Shown here one piece after another: positions 40,001-55,000 of a stretch of 64,000 bases of DNA. Origin of the DNA: Macrobrachium rosenbergii (lineage: Eukaryota > Arthropoda > Malacostraca > Decapoda > Palaemonidae); the NCBI RefSeq assembly GCF_040412425.1, contig NC_089749.1, positions 31,239,813 through 31,303,812 on the forward strand, written 5' to 3'. The position numbers and the translations under genes are program-made. A model generated the notes under the pieces. That model did not search any database, was not told the origin of the DNA, and was given only the letters and a program-made list of their open reading frames with translations. Position 1 is the first letter of the stretch; each line of letters opens with the position of its first letter.

Positions 40001-43000
40001 TCCTCTGTACCTGTGATTCCATCAAAGACAGAAGAAGCAAACCAGTATTCCTCTGTACCTCAGATTCCATCAAAGACAGAAGGCAAAACAGTATTCCTCT
40101 GTACCTGTGATTCCATCAAAGACAGAAGGCAAACCAGTATTCCTCTGTACCTCTGATTCCATCAAAGACAGAAGGCAAACCAGTATTCCTCTGTACCTCT
40201 GATTCAAAAACAGAAGGCAAACCAGTATTCATTCCATCAAAGAAGAAGGCAAACCAGTATTCCTCTGTACCTCTGATTCCATCAAAGACAGAAGGCAAAC
40301 CAGTATTCCTCTGTACCTGTGATTCCATCAAAGACAGAAGGCAAACCAGTATTCCTCTGTACCTCTGATTCCATCAAAGATTCCTGTATCAAAGACAGAA
40401 GGCAAACCAGTATTCCTCTGTACCTCTGATTCCATCAAAGTATTCTCTGTACCTCTGATTCCATCAAAGACAGAAGGCAAACCAGTATTCCTCTGTACCT
40501 CTGATTCCATCAAAGACAGAAGGCAAACCAATATTCCTGTATCTGATTCCATCAAAGACAGAAGGCAAACCAGTATTCCTCTGTACCTCTGATTCCATCA
40601 AAGACAGAAGGCAAAACCAGTATTCCTCTGTACCTCTGATTCCATCAAAAGACAGAAGGCAAACCAGTATTCCTCTGTACCTCTGATTCCATCAAAGACA
40701 GAAGGCAAACCAGTATTCCTCTGTACCTGTGATTCCATCAAAGGCAGAAGGCAAACCAGTATTCCTGGCTCTGATTCCTCAAAAACAGAGGCAAACCAGT
40801 ATTCCTCTGATTCCATCAAAGACAGAAGCAAACCAGTATTCCTCTGTACCTCAGATTCCATCAAAGACAGAAGGCAAACCAGTATTCCTCTGTACCTGTG
40901 ATTCCATCAAAAGACAGAAGGCAAACCAGTATTCCTCTGTACCTCTGATTCCATCAAAGACAGAAGGCAAACCAGTATTCCTCTGTACCTCTGATTCCAT
41001 CAAAGACAGAAGGCAAAACCAGTATTCCTCTGTACCTCTGATTCCATCAAAGACAGAAGGCAAACCAGTATTCCTCTGTACCTGTTCCATCAAAGACATA
41101 AGGCAAACCAATATTCCTCTGTACCTCTGATTCCATCAAAGACAGAAGGCAAACCAGTATTCTTCTGTACCTCTGATTCCATCAAAGACAGAAGGCAAAC
41201 CAGCATTCTTCTCTACCTCAGATTCCATCAAAGACAGAAGGCAAACCAGTATTCCTCTGTACCTCTGATTCCATCAAAGACAGAAGGCAAACCAATATTC
41301 CTCTGATTCCATCAAAGACAGAAGGGCAAACCAGTATTCTGATTCCATCAAAGACAGAAGGCAAACCAGTATTCCTCTCTGTACCTGTGATTCCATCAAG
41401 ACAGAAGGCAAACAGTATTCCTCTGTACCTCTGATTCCATCAAAAGACAGAAGGCAAAACAGTATTCCTCTGTACCTGTGATTCCATCAAAGACAGAAGG
41501 CAAACCAGTATTCCTCTGTACCTCTGATTCCATCAAAGACAGAAGGCAAAACCAGTATTCCTCTGTACCTGTGATTCCATCAAAGACAGAAGGCAAACCA
41601 GTATTCCTTGTACCTCTGATTCCATCAAAGACAGAAGGCAAAGCAGTTTCCTCTGTACCTCTGATTCCATCAAAGACAGAAGGCAAACCAGTATTCCTGT
41701 TCCTCAGATTCCATCAAAGACAGAAGGCAAAACAGTATTCCTCTGTACCTCTGATTCCATCAAAAACAGAAGGCAAACCAGTATTCCTCTGTACCTCTGA
41801 TTCCATCAAAGACAGAAGGCAAACCAATATTCCTCTGTACCTCTGATTCCATCAAAAGACAGAATGCAAACCAGTATTCCTCTGTACCTCAGATTCCATC
41901 AAAGACAGAAGGCAAACCAGTATTCCTCTGTACCTCTGATTCCATCAAAGACAGAAGGCAAAAAACCAGTATTCCTCTGTACCTCTGATTCCATCAAAGA
42001 CAGAAGGCAAACCAGTATTCCTCTGTACCTGTGATTCCATCAAAGACAGAAGGCAAACCAGTATTCCTTCTGTACCTCTGATTCCATCAAAGACAGAAGG
42101 CAAACCAGCATTCTTCTGCACCTCTGATTCCATCAAAGACAGAAGGCAAACCAGTATTCCTTCTGTACCTCTGATTCCATCAAAAGACAGAAGGCAAACC
42201 AATATTCCTCTGTACCTGTGATTCCATCAAAAACAGAATGCAAACCAGTATTCCTCTGTACCTCTGATTCCATCAAAGACAGAAGGCAAACCAGTATTCC
42301 TCCTGTACCTCTGATTCCATCAAAGACAGAAGGCAAACCAGTATTCCTCTGTAGCTCAGATCCTATCAAAGACAGAAGGTAAACCATCCCATCATTCCAT
42401 CAAAGACAGAAGGCAAACCAGTATTCCTCTGTATTCCTCAAAGGCAGAAGGCAAAACAGTTCCATCAAGACAGAAGGCAAACCAGTATTCCTCACCTCTG
42501 ATTCATCAAAGACAGAAGGCAAAACCAATATTCCTCTGTACCTGATTCCATCAAAGACAGAAGGCAAACCAGCATTCCTCTGTACCTCAGATTCCATCAA
42601 AGACAGAAGGCAAACCAGTATTCCTCTACCTGTGATTCCATCAAAGACAGAAGGCAAACCAGTATTCCTCTGTACCTCTGATTCCATCAAAAGACAGAAG
42701 GCAAACCAATATTGTTCTACCTGTGATTCCACTCAAAGACAGAAGGCAAACCAGTATTCTCTGTACCTCTGTTCCATCAAAGATTCCATTCCAAAGACAG
42801 AAGGCAAAACCAATATTCCTCTGTACCTGTGATTCCATCAAAGACAGAAGGCAAACAGTATTCCTCTGTACCTCTGATTTCCATCAAAGACAGAAGGCAA
42901 ACCAGTATTGTTTGCAGCTCTGGGTCATCAAAACATTGAAAACCAATATTCTCCCACATACCTCTAAGACAAAGGCAAACCAATATTCTTCTGTACCTCT

Positions 43001-46000
43001 GATTCCACTCAAAGACAGAAAACTAGAAGCCGGATTCATTTCTTCTCTGCCTCAGATTCCATATCAAAGACAGAAGGCAAGCAGTATTCCTCTGTGCACC
43101 TCGTTCCCATCAAAAACAGAGAAAGCAGACCAATTTGCCTCTGTACACATAGCAGTTCCATCAAAAGGCAGAAAGGCGAAGCAAGTATTCTATCTGTACC
43201 TCTGATTCCCATCAAAGACAAGACAAGCCAGTAATTCCCTCTCATGCTGTGATTCCATCAAAGGCAGAAGAGCAAACAGTGATATGCCTCTGATTCCATC
43301 ATCAAAACAGAAGGCAAACCAAGTATTCCTCTAATACCTCAAGATTCCATCAAAAGACAGAATGCAAATAATATTCCTCTGTACCTCAGATTATCAGGGC
43401 AGAAGGCTAAACTAGTATTTCCTGTTTCCTCTGATTCCCATCAAGACAGAGAGTAAACCAGTATTCCTCTGCAACCATTTATAAAGACATAAGGCAAGTA
43501 ATATTCCTCTACCTCTGATTCCATCAGACAGAAGGCAAACCAGTATTCTTTATATACAGTTCCATCAAAGACAGAAACCAAACTTCGCATTCTTCTCCTC
43601 AGATTCCATCAGACAGGAAGGCAAACCAGTATTCCTCTGTGCCTCTGATTCATCAGACAGAAAATGTATTCTTTAACCTTTCCTTGATTTATCAGAAAAC
43701 TAAATACATTCTTACTCTACACTCAGATTCCATCAAAGACAGAAGACAAGCCAGTATTCTCCACAATAACGCAATTCCATCAAGAGCAGAAAATGAGAGC
43801 AGTATTCCTCTTTGCAGTTCCATCAGACAGAAATGACCATTCCATATGCCTCCCGTTATCGAGACAGAAGGCAAAACAGTATTCTCTGGCCTCAGTTCCA
43901 TCAAAAACAGAAGGCAAACCAGTATTCCTCTGCCTCAGTTCCATCAAAGAATGAAGAGAGCAAGCCAGTATTCTCTAGTACCTCTGTTCAACATCAGAGC
44001 AGAAGGCAGGCAGTATTTCCTCACCTTGCCAGGTCCATCAAGACAGAAGACAAACCAGTGTTCTCTGTTGCCTCTGAGTTTACATCAAAAACAGAAGGCA
44101 AACCAGTATTCCTCTGTACCTCCATCAAAGACAGAAGGCAAACCAGTATTCCTCTGTACCTCTGATTCCATCAAAGACAGAAGGCAAACCAGTATTCCTC
44201 TGTACCTGTGATTCCATCAAAGACAGAAGGCAAACCAGTATTCCTCTGTACCTCTGATTCCATCAAAGACAGAAGGCAAACCAGTATTCCTCTGTACCTG
44301 TGATTCCATCAAAGACAGAAGGCAAACCAGTATTCCTCTGTACCTCTGATTCCATCAAAGACAGAAGGCAAACCAGTATTCCTCTGACCTCTGATTCCAT
44401 CAAAGACAGAAGGCAAACCAGTATTCCTCTGTACCTCTGATTCCATCAAAGACAGAAGGCAAACCAGTATTCTTCTGTACCTCAGATTCCATCAAAGACA
44501 GAAGGCAAACCAGTATTCCTCTGTACTTGTGATTCCATCAAAGGCAGAAGGCAAAACAGTATTCCTCTGTACCTGTGATTCCATCAAAGACAGAAGGCAA
44601 ACCAGTATTCCTCTGTACCTCTGATTCCATCAAAGACAGAAGGCAAACCAGTATTCCTCTGTACCTCAAAGACAGAAGGCAAACCAGTATTCCTCTGTAC
44701 CTCTGATTCCATCAAAGACAGAAGGCAAACCAGTTTCCATCTGATTCCATCAAAGACAGAAGGCAAACCAGTATTCCTCTGTACCTCTGATTCCATCAAA
44801 GACAGAAGGCAAACCAGTATTCCTCTGTACCTGATTCCATCAAAGACAGAAGGCAAACCAGTATTCCTCTGTACCTCAAAGTGATTCCATCAAAGACAGA
44901 AGGCAAACCAGTATTCCTCTGTACCTCAGATTCCATCAAAGACAGAAGGCAAACCAGTATTCCTCTGTACCTCTGATTCCATCAAAGACAGAAGGCAAAC
45001 CAGTATTCCTTCTGTACCTCTGATTCCATCAAAGACAGAAGGCAAACCAGTATTCCTCTGTACCTGTGATTCCATCAAAGACAGAAGGCAAACCAGTATT
45101 CCTCTGTACCTGTGATTCCATCAAAGACAAACCAGATTCCTCTGTAGATTCCATCAAAGACAAACCAGTATTCCTCTGTACCTCTGATTCCATCAAAGAC
45201 AGAAGGCAAACCAGTATTCCTCTGTACCTGTGATTCCATCAAAGACAGAAGGCAAACCAGTATTCCTCTGTACCTCTGATTCCATCAAAGACAGAAGGCA
45301 AACCAGTATTCCTCTGTACCTGTTCCATCAAAGACAGAAGGCAAACCAGTCCATCAAAGATTCCACAGACAGAAGGCAAACCAGTATTCCTCTGTACCTG
45401 TGATTCCATCAAAGACAGAAGGCAAAACCAGTATTCCTCTGTACCTCAATCAAAGACAGAAGGCAAACCAGTATTCCTCTGTACCTGTGATTCCATCAAA
45501 GGCAGAAGGCAAACCAGTATTCCTCTGTACCTGTGATTCCATCAAAGACAGAAGGCAAACCAGTATTCCTCTGTACCTGATTCCATCAAAGACAGAAGGC
45601 AAACCAATATTCCTCTGTACCTGTGATTCCATCAAAGACAGAAGGCAAACCAGTATTCTCCTGTGATTCCATCAAAGACAGAAGGCAAACCAGTATTCCT
45701 CTGTAGCTCTGAGTTCCATCAAAGACAGAAGGCAAAACCAGTATTCCTCTGTACCTCTGATTCCATCAAAGACAGAAGGCAAACCAGTATTCTCTCTGTA
45801 TCAAAGACAGAAGGCAAACCAGTATTCCTCTGTACCTCTGATTCCATCAAAGACAGAAGGCAAACCAGTATTCCTCTGTACCTCTGATTCCATCAAAGAC
45901 AGAAGGCAAACCAGTATTCCTCTGTACCTCTGATTCCATCAAACAGAAGGCAAACCAGTATTCCTTCTGTACCTGTGATTCCATCAAAGACAGAAGGCCA

Positions 46001-49000
46001 GTATTCCTCTGTACCTGTGATTCCATCAAAAACAGAAGGCAAAACCAGTATTCCTCTGTACCTGTGATTCCATCAAAGACAGAAGGCAAACAGTATTCCT
46101 CTGTACCTTGATTCCATCAAAAACAGAAGGCAAACCAGTATTTCCCTGTACCTGTGATTCCATCAAAGAGAGAAGGCAAAACAGTATTCCTCTGTACCTC
46201 TGATTCCATCAAAGACAGAAGGCAAACCAGTATTCCTCTGTACCTGTGATTCCATCAAAGGCAGAAGGCAAAACAGTATTCCTCTGTACCTCTGATTCCA
46301 TCAAAAACAGAAGGCAAACCAGTATTCCTCTGTACCTCAGATTCCATCAAAGACAGAATGCAAACCAATATTCCTCTGTACCTCAGATTCCATCAAAGAC
46401 AGAAGGCAAACCAGTATTCTCCTGTACCTCTGATTCCATCAAAGACAGAAGGCAAACCAGTATTCCTTTGTAGCTCTGAGTCCATCAAAGACATAAGGCA
46501 AACCAATATTCCTCTGTACCTCTGATTCCATCAAAGACAGAAGGCAAACCAGTATTCTTCTGTACCTCTGATTCCATCAAAGACAGAAATGAACCAGCAT
46601 TCCTCTGTACCTCAGATTCCATCAAAGACAGAATTCCTCTGGGATTCCAAACCAGTATTCCTCTGTACCTCTGATTCCATCAAAAACAGAAGGCAAACCA
46701 GTATTCCTCTGTACCTGTGATTCCATCAAAGGCAGAAGGCAAAACAGTATTCCTCTGTACCTCTGATTCCATCAAAGACAGAAGGCAAACCAGTATTCCT
46801 CTGTACCTGTGATTCCATCAAAGACAGAAGGCAAACAGTATTCCTCTGTACCTGTGATTCCATCAAAAAACAGAAGGCAAACCAGTATTCCTCTGCACCT
46901 GTGATTCCATCAAAGACAGAATCAAACCAGTATTCTTCTGTACCTCAGTGACAGAAGGCAAAGCAGCATTCCATCAATCAAAGACAGAAGGCAAAACCAG
47001 TATTCTCCTGTTCCTCTGATTCCATCAAAGACAGAAGGCAAACCAGTATTCCTCTGTTCCATCAAAGAGAGCCCATCAAAGACAGAAGGCAAACCAATTT
47101 CCTCTGTACCTCTGATTCCATCAAAGACAGAAGGCAAACAGTATTCCTCTGTACCTCTGATTCCATCAAAGACAGAAGGCAAAATTCCAGTATTCCTCAA
47201 TTCAAAGACAGAAGGCAAACCAGTATTCCTCTGTATTACCATTCCATCAAAGACAGAAGGCAAACCAGTATTCTCTGTACCTCTGATTCCATCAAAGACA
47301 GAAGGCAAAAAAGACAGCATTCTTCCACCTATTCCATCAAAGACAGAAGGCCCAGTATTCCTTCTGATCTCATCAAAGACAGAAGGCAAAACCAGTATTC
47401 TTCTGTACCTCTGATTCCATCAAAGACAGAAGGCAAACCAGTATTCCTCTGTACCTCTGATTCCATCAAAGACAGAAGGCAAACCAGTATTCCAGATTCC
47501 ATCAAAAACAGAAGGCAAACCAGTATTCCTCTGTACCTGTGATTCCATCAAAGACAGAAGGCAAACCAGTATTCCTCTGTACAAGAGCAGAAGGCAAACT
47601 GTGATTCCATCAAAGACAGAAGGCAAACCAGTATTCCTCTGTACCTCAGATTCCATCAAAGACAGAAGGCAACCAATATTCCTCTGTACCTGATTCCATC
47701 AAAGACAGAAGGCAAACCAGTATTCCTCTCAGGTACCTCTGATTCCATCAAAGGCAGAAGGCAAACAGTATTCTCTGATTCCATCAAAACAGAAGGCAAA
47801 CCAGTATTCCTCTGTACCTCCAGATTCCATCAAAGACAGAAGGCAAACCACCTCAGATTCTATCAAAGACAGAATGCAAACAATATTCCTCTGTCTGTCA
47901 AAAACAGAAGGTATTCTCTGATTCCATCAAAGACAGAAGGCAAACCAGTATTCCTTAGTCTGTGATTCCATCAAAAGACAGAAGGCAAACCAATATTCTA
48001 TGTACCTCAAATCAAAGACAGAAGGCAAACCAGTATTCCTCTGTACCTCAGATTCCATCAAAGACAGAAGGCAAACCAGTATTCCTTCTGTACCTCTGAT
48101 TCCATCAAAGACAGAAGGCAAAACCAGTATTCTCTGTACCTCAGATTCCATCAAAGACAGAAGGCAAACCAGTTTCCTCTGTACCATGACAGAAGGATTC
48201 CATCAAAGACAGAAGGCAAACCAGTATTCCTCTGATTCCATCAAAGACAGAAGGCAAACCAGTTCCATCAAGACAAAAGGCAAACCAGTATTCCTCTGTA
48301 CTGATTCCATCAAAGACAGAAGGCTCAGATTCCATCAAATCAAAACAGAATGCAAACCAGTATTCTTGTTGCCTCTGTTTATCAAAGCCAAACCAGTGTG
48401 ATTTCCATCAAGACAGAAGGCAAACCAGTATTCCTCTGTACTTGATTCTATCAGATTCCATCAAAGACAAAGCAAACTAGTATTCCTCTGAACCTGTGAT
48501 TCCATCAAGACAGAAGGCAAACCAGTATTCCTCTGTTTCATCACCTGTGATTCCATCAAAGACAGAGAAAGCAAACCAGTATTCCTCTGTACCTGTGAGT
48601 TCCATCAAAGACAGAAGGCAAACCAGTATTCCTCTGTACCTGTGATTCCATCAAAGACAGAAGCCAAACCAGTATTCCTCTGTAGCTCTGATTCCATCAA
48701 AGACAGAAGGCAAACCAGTATTCCTCTGAACCTGTGATTCCATCAAAAGACAGAAGGCAAACCAATTATTCCTCTGAACCTCTGATTCCATCAAGACAGA
48801 AGGCAAACCAGTATTCCTCTGTACCTGTGATTCCATCAAAGACAGAAGGTAAACAATTCCTCTGTACCTCAGATTCCATCAAAGACAGAAGAACAAACCA
48901 GTATTCCTCTGTACTGTGATTCCATCAAAGACAGAAAGGCAAACCAATATTCCTCTGTACCTTTTCATCAAAGACAGAAGGCAAACAAGTATTCCTCTGT

Positions 49001-52000
49001 ACCTGTGATTCCCATCAAAGACAGAAGGCAAACCAGTATTCCTCTGAACCTGTGATTCCATCAAAGACAGAAGGCAAACCCCATTATTCACTCTGAACCT
49101 GTGATTCCATCAAAGACAGAAGGCAAACCAGTATTCTCTGAACCTGTTCCATCAAAGACAGAAGGCAAACCAGTATTCCTCTGAACCTGTGATTTCATCA
49201 AAGACAGAGGCAAACCAGTATTCCTCTGAACCTGTGATTCCATCAGAAGACAGAGGCAATAGTATTCCTCTGAACCTGTGATTCCATCAAAGACAGAAAG
49301 GCAAACCAGTATTCCTCTGAACCTGTGATTCCATCAAAGACAGAAGGCAAACCAGTATTCTCTGTACCTGTGATTCCATCAAAGACAGAAAGGCAAACCA
49401 GTATTCCTCTGTACCTCTGATTCCATCAAGACAGAAGGCAAACCAGTATTCCTCTGTACCTGTGATTCTATCAAGGGCCGAAAGGCAAACCAATTCCTCT
49501 GTACTCATTCCATCAAAGAACGGAAAACTGATTCCTCATTCCATCAAGACAGAAGGCAAACCAGTATTCCTCTGTACCTGTGATTCCATCAAAGACAGAG
49601 AAGGCAAACCAGTATTCCTCTGTACCTGTGATTCCATCAAAAGACAGAAGGCAAACCATATTATTCTGTACCTGTATTCCATCAAAGGCTATTCTCTGTA
49701 CCTCTGATTCCATCAAAACAGAAGGCAAACCAGTATTCCTCTGTACCTGTGATTCCATCAAAGGCAGAAGGCAAAACAGTATTCCTCTGTACCTCTGATA
49801 TTCCTCTGTATCAAAAGACAGAAGGCAAACCAGTATTCCTCTGTACCTGTGATTCCATCAAAGACAGCCAGTATTCCTCTGTACCTGTGACAAAACAGTA
49901 TTCCTCTGTACCTCTGATTCATCAAAAAGACAGAAGGCAAACCAGTATTCCAGTGATTCCATCAAAGACAGAAGGCAACCCAGTATTCCTCTGTACGATT
50001 CCTCAAGACAGAAGGCAAACCAGTATTCCTCTGTACCTGTGATTCCATCAAAGACAGCAAACAGTATTCCTCTGTACCTGTGATTCATCAAAAGCAAACC
50101 AGTATTCTGAATCCATCAAAGACAGAAGGCAAACCAGTATTCCTCTGTACCTCAGATTCCATCAAAGACAGAAGGCAAACCAGTATTCCTCTGTAGCTCT
50201 AATTCCATCAAAGACAGAAGGCAAACCAGTATTCCTTCTGTACCTGTGATTCCATCAAAGACAGAAGGCAAACCAGCATTCCTCTGTACCTCAGATTCCA
50301 TCAAAGACAGAAGGCAAACTAGTATTCCTCTGTACCTCTGATTCCATCAAAAGACAGAAGGCAAACCAGTATTCCTCTGTACCTGTGATTCCATCAAAGA
50401 CAGAAGGCAAAACCAGTATTCCTCTGTACCTGTGATTCCTCAAAAACAGAAGGCAAACCAGTATTCCTCTGTACCTGTGATTCCATCAAAGACAGAAAGC
50501 AACCAGCATTCCTCAACAAAGGTATGTACCTCTGGACCTCTGATTCCTCACCTGTGATTCCAACAAAACAGAGAGCAAACCAGTATCCTCTGTACCTGTG
50601 ACTCCATCAAAGACAGAAGGCAAACCAGTATTCCTCTGAATCTCTGGATTCCATCAAAGACAGAAGGCAACCAGTATTCCTCTGTACTATATGATTCCAT
50701 CAAGGCAGAAGGCAAAACAGCATTCCTCTGTACCTCTGATTCCATGAAAAAAGACAGAAGGCAAACCAGTATTCCTCTGTACCTGGTGACTCCATCAAAG
50801 ACAGGGCTAAACCAATATTCCTCTGTACCTCAGACTCCATCAAAGACAGAAAGGCAAGTACCACCTCTATTCTCAAAGACAGAAGGCAAACCAGTATCCT
50901 CACTGTGATTCCATCAAAGACAGAAGGCAAAACAGTATTCCTTTGTGGCTCTGAATCTGTGATTCCATCAAAGACAGAAAGCAAACCAATATTCCTCTTG
51001 TACCTCTGATTCCATCAAAGACAGAAGGCAAACCAGTATTCCTCTGTACCTGTGATTCCATCAAAGACAGAAGGCAAACCAGCATTCTTCTCCAGCCTCA
51101 GATTAATTCCATCAAGACAGAAGGCAAACCTAGTATTCCTCTGAACTCTGATTCCATCAAAGACAGAAGGCAAAACAGTATTCCTCTGTACCTCTGGATT
51201 CCATCAAAGACAGAAGGCAAACCAGTATTCCTCTGAACCTGTGATTCCATCAAAGACAGAAGGCAAAAACTAGTATTCCTCTGTACCTCTGATTCCATCA
51301 AAGACAGAAGGCAAACCAGTATTCCTCTGACAGAAGGCAAAACCAGCACCCTCAGATTCCATCAAAGACAGAAGGTAAACCAATATTCCTCTGTATGTGA
51401 TTCCATCAAAGACAGAAGGCAAACCAGCATTCCTCTGAACCTGTGACCATCAAAGACAGAATGCAAACCATTCTGATTCCATCAAAGACAGAAGGCAAAA
51501 CCAGTATTCCCCTCTGTGGCTCTGTAGTGATTCCATCAAAGACAGAAGCAAGTATCCCTCTGCACCTCTGATTCTATTCCTCTGTACACTCAGATTCCAT
51601 CAAAGACAGAAGGCAAACCAGTATTCCTTGTACCTGTGATTCCATCAAAGATGAAGGCAAACTAGCATTCTGATTCCATCAAGAGACAGAGGCAAACCAG
51701 CATTCCTCTGAACCTCATCCCATCAAAGATGAATGCAAAGATTCTGATTCCATCAAAGACAGAAGGCAAACCAGTATTCCTCTGTACCTCTGATTCCATC
51801 AAAGACAGAAGGCAATGGTATTGCTTTGTACCTCAGTTCCATCAAAGAGAGAGGGCAAACCAGTGTGTCCTCTGGCTCTGGGTCATCAAGACAGAAGGCA
51901 AACCAGTATTCCTCTGTAACTGTGGATTCCATCAAAGACAGAAGGCAAACCAGTATTCTCTCTGTACCTGTGATTCCATCAAAGACAGAAGGCAACCAGT

Positions 52001-55000
52001 ATCCTCTGTACACCTGTGGACTCCATCAAGACAAAGACAGAAGGCAAACCAGTATTCCTCTGTACCTGTGACTCCATCAAAGACAGAAAAGCAACCAGTA
52101 TTCCTCTGTACCTGGTGACTCTCAAAGACAGAAGGCAAACCAGCATCCTCTGTACCAAGACAGAAGGCAAAACCAGTATTCTCTGTACCTGTGATTCCAT
52201 CAAAAGACAGAAGGCAAACCAGTATTCCTCTGAATCAAAGACAGAAGGCAACCTAGTGATTGATTCCATCAAAGACAGAAGGCAAACCAGTATTCCTCTG
52301 TGTACCTGTGATTCCATCAAAGACAGAAGGCAAACCAGTATTCCTCTGTACTCCATCAAAGACAGAAGGCAAACCAGTGATTCCATCAAAGACAGAAGGC
52401 AAACCAGTATTCCTCTGTACCTGTGACTCCATCAAAGACAGAAAGCAAACCAGTATTCTCTGTACCTCTGACTCATCAAAGACAGAAGGCAAACCAGTAT
52501 TCCTCTGTACTCAGGATTCCAACAAAGATTCCATCAAAAGACAGAAGGCAAAACCAGTATTCCTCTGAATCTGTGATTCCATCAAAGACAGAAGGCAACC
52601 TAGTATTCCTGTACCTGTGATTCCATCAAAGACAGAAGGCAAACCAGCATTCCTCTGTACCTCTGATTCCATCAAAGACAGAAGGCAAACCAGTATTCCT
52701 CTGTACCTGTGATTCCATCAAAGACAGAAGGCAAAACCAGCACTTCTGTACCTCTTTCCATCAAAGACAGAAGGCAAAAACAGTATTCCTCTGAACCTGT
52801 GATTCCATCAAAGACAGAAGGCAAACCAGTATTCCTCTGTACCTATGATTCCATCAAAGACAGAAGGCAAAACCAGTATTCCTCTGTAACCTCAGATTCC
52901 ATCAAAGACAGAAGGCAAACCAGTATTCCTCTGTACCTGTGATTTATCAAAGACAGAAGGTAAACCAGTATTCCTCTGAACCTGTGATTCCATCAAAGAC
53001 AGAAGGCAAACCAGTATTCCTCTGAACCATGTGATTCCATCAAAGACAGAAGGCAAACCAGTATTCCTCTGTACCTGTGATTCTCAAAGACAGAAGGCAA
53101 ACCAGATTCCCTCAACCTGTGATCAAAAGACAGAATGCAAACCAGTATTCTGGCTCTGATTCCATCAAAGACAGAAGGCAAACCAGTATTCCTCTGTACC
53201 TCTGATTCCATCAAAGGCAGAAGGCAAACCAGTATTCCTCTGTACCTTGATTCCATCAAAGACAGAAGGCAAAATCCAGTATTCCTCTGCACCTCTGATT
53301 CTATCAAAGGCAGAAGGCAAACAGCATTCCTCTGTACTCAGATTCCATCAAAGACAGAAGGCAAACCAGTATTCCTCTGTACCTGTGATTCCATCAAAGA
53401 CAGAAGGCAAACCAGTATTCCTCTGTAAAATCAAAGACAGAAGGCAAACCAGTATTCCTCTGAACTCCTGTGATTCATCAAAGACAGAAAGGCAAACCAG
53501 TATTCTGATTCCATCAAAGACAGAAGGCAAACCAGTATTCCTATGTACCCTTGATTCATCAAAGACAGAAGGCAAACCAGTATTTCCCTGTAGCTGTGAT
53601 TCCATCAAAGACAGAAGGCAAAACAGTATCCCTCTGCACCTCTGATTCTATCAAAGGCAGAAGGCAAAACCAGCATTCCTCTGCAAAGACAAAAGACAGA
53701 AGGCAACCATATTCCTCTGTACCTGTGATTCCATCAAAGAGCAGAAGGCAAAACAGTATTCCTCTGTACCTCTGATTCCATCAAAAGACAGAAGGCAAAC
53801 CAGTATTCCTCTTGTACCTCAGATTCCATCAAAGACAGAAGGCAAACCAATATTCCTCTGTAGCTCAGATTCATCAAAGACAGAAGGCAAACCAGTATTC
53901 TCTGTACCTGTGATTCCATCAAAGACAGAAGGCAAACCAGCATTCCTGTATTCATTCCATCAAAGACAGAAGGCAAACTAGTATTCCTCTGAACCTGTCC
54001 ATCAAACAGAAGGCAAACCAATATTCCTCTGTACCTGTGATTCATCAAAGACAGAAGGCAAACCAGCATTCCTCTGTACCTGCAAAGACAGAAGGCAAAA
54101 CCAGTATTCCTCTGTACCTCTGATTCCATCAAAGACAGAAGGCAAAACCAGGCAAGCCAGCAATTTCCTCTGTAGCCTGATTCCATCAAAGACAGAAGGC
54201 AAAACCAGTATTCCTCTGAACCTCTGATTCCATCAAAGACAGAAGGCAAACCAGTATTCCTCTCTGTGATTCCATCAAAGACAGAAGGCAACCCAGTATT
54301 CCTCTTGTACCTCCAAAAGACAGAAGGTAAAACCAGCACCTCTGTACCTCAGATTCCATCAAAGACAGAAGGCAAAACAGTATTCCTCTGCAATTCGATT
54401 CCATCAAAGACAGAAGGCAAACCAGTATTCCTCTGTACCTGTGATTCCATCAAAGACAGAAGGCAAACTAGTATTCCTCTGTACCTGTGATTCCATCAAA
54501 GACAGAAGGCAAAAACCAGTATTCCTCTGTACCATCTGATTCCATCAAAAGACAGAAGGCAAACCAGTATTCCTCTGAACCTCAGATTCCATCAAAGACA
54601 AACCAGAAGGCAGAAACCAGTATTCCTCTGAACTCAGATTCCATCAAAGACAGAAGGCAAACCAGTATTCCTCTGAAACTGATTCTCAGATTCCATCCAT
54701 CAAAGACAGAAGGCAAACCAGTATTCCTGATTCCATCAAAGACAGAAGGCAACCAGTATTCCTCTGTACCTGTGATTCCTCTGAGACAGAAGGAAACTTC
54801 CATCAAAGACAGAAGGCAAACCAGTATTCTGATTCCATCTGTATTCCTCTGATTCCATCAAAGACAGAAGGCAAACCAGTATTCTCTGAACCTGTGATTC
54901 CATCAAAGACAGAAGGCAAAAACCAGTATTCCTCTGTACCTCAGATTCCATCAAAGACAGAAGGCAAACCAGTATTCCTCTGCACCTACAAACCAGTATT

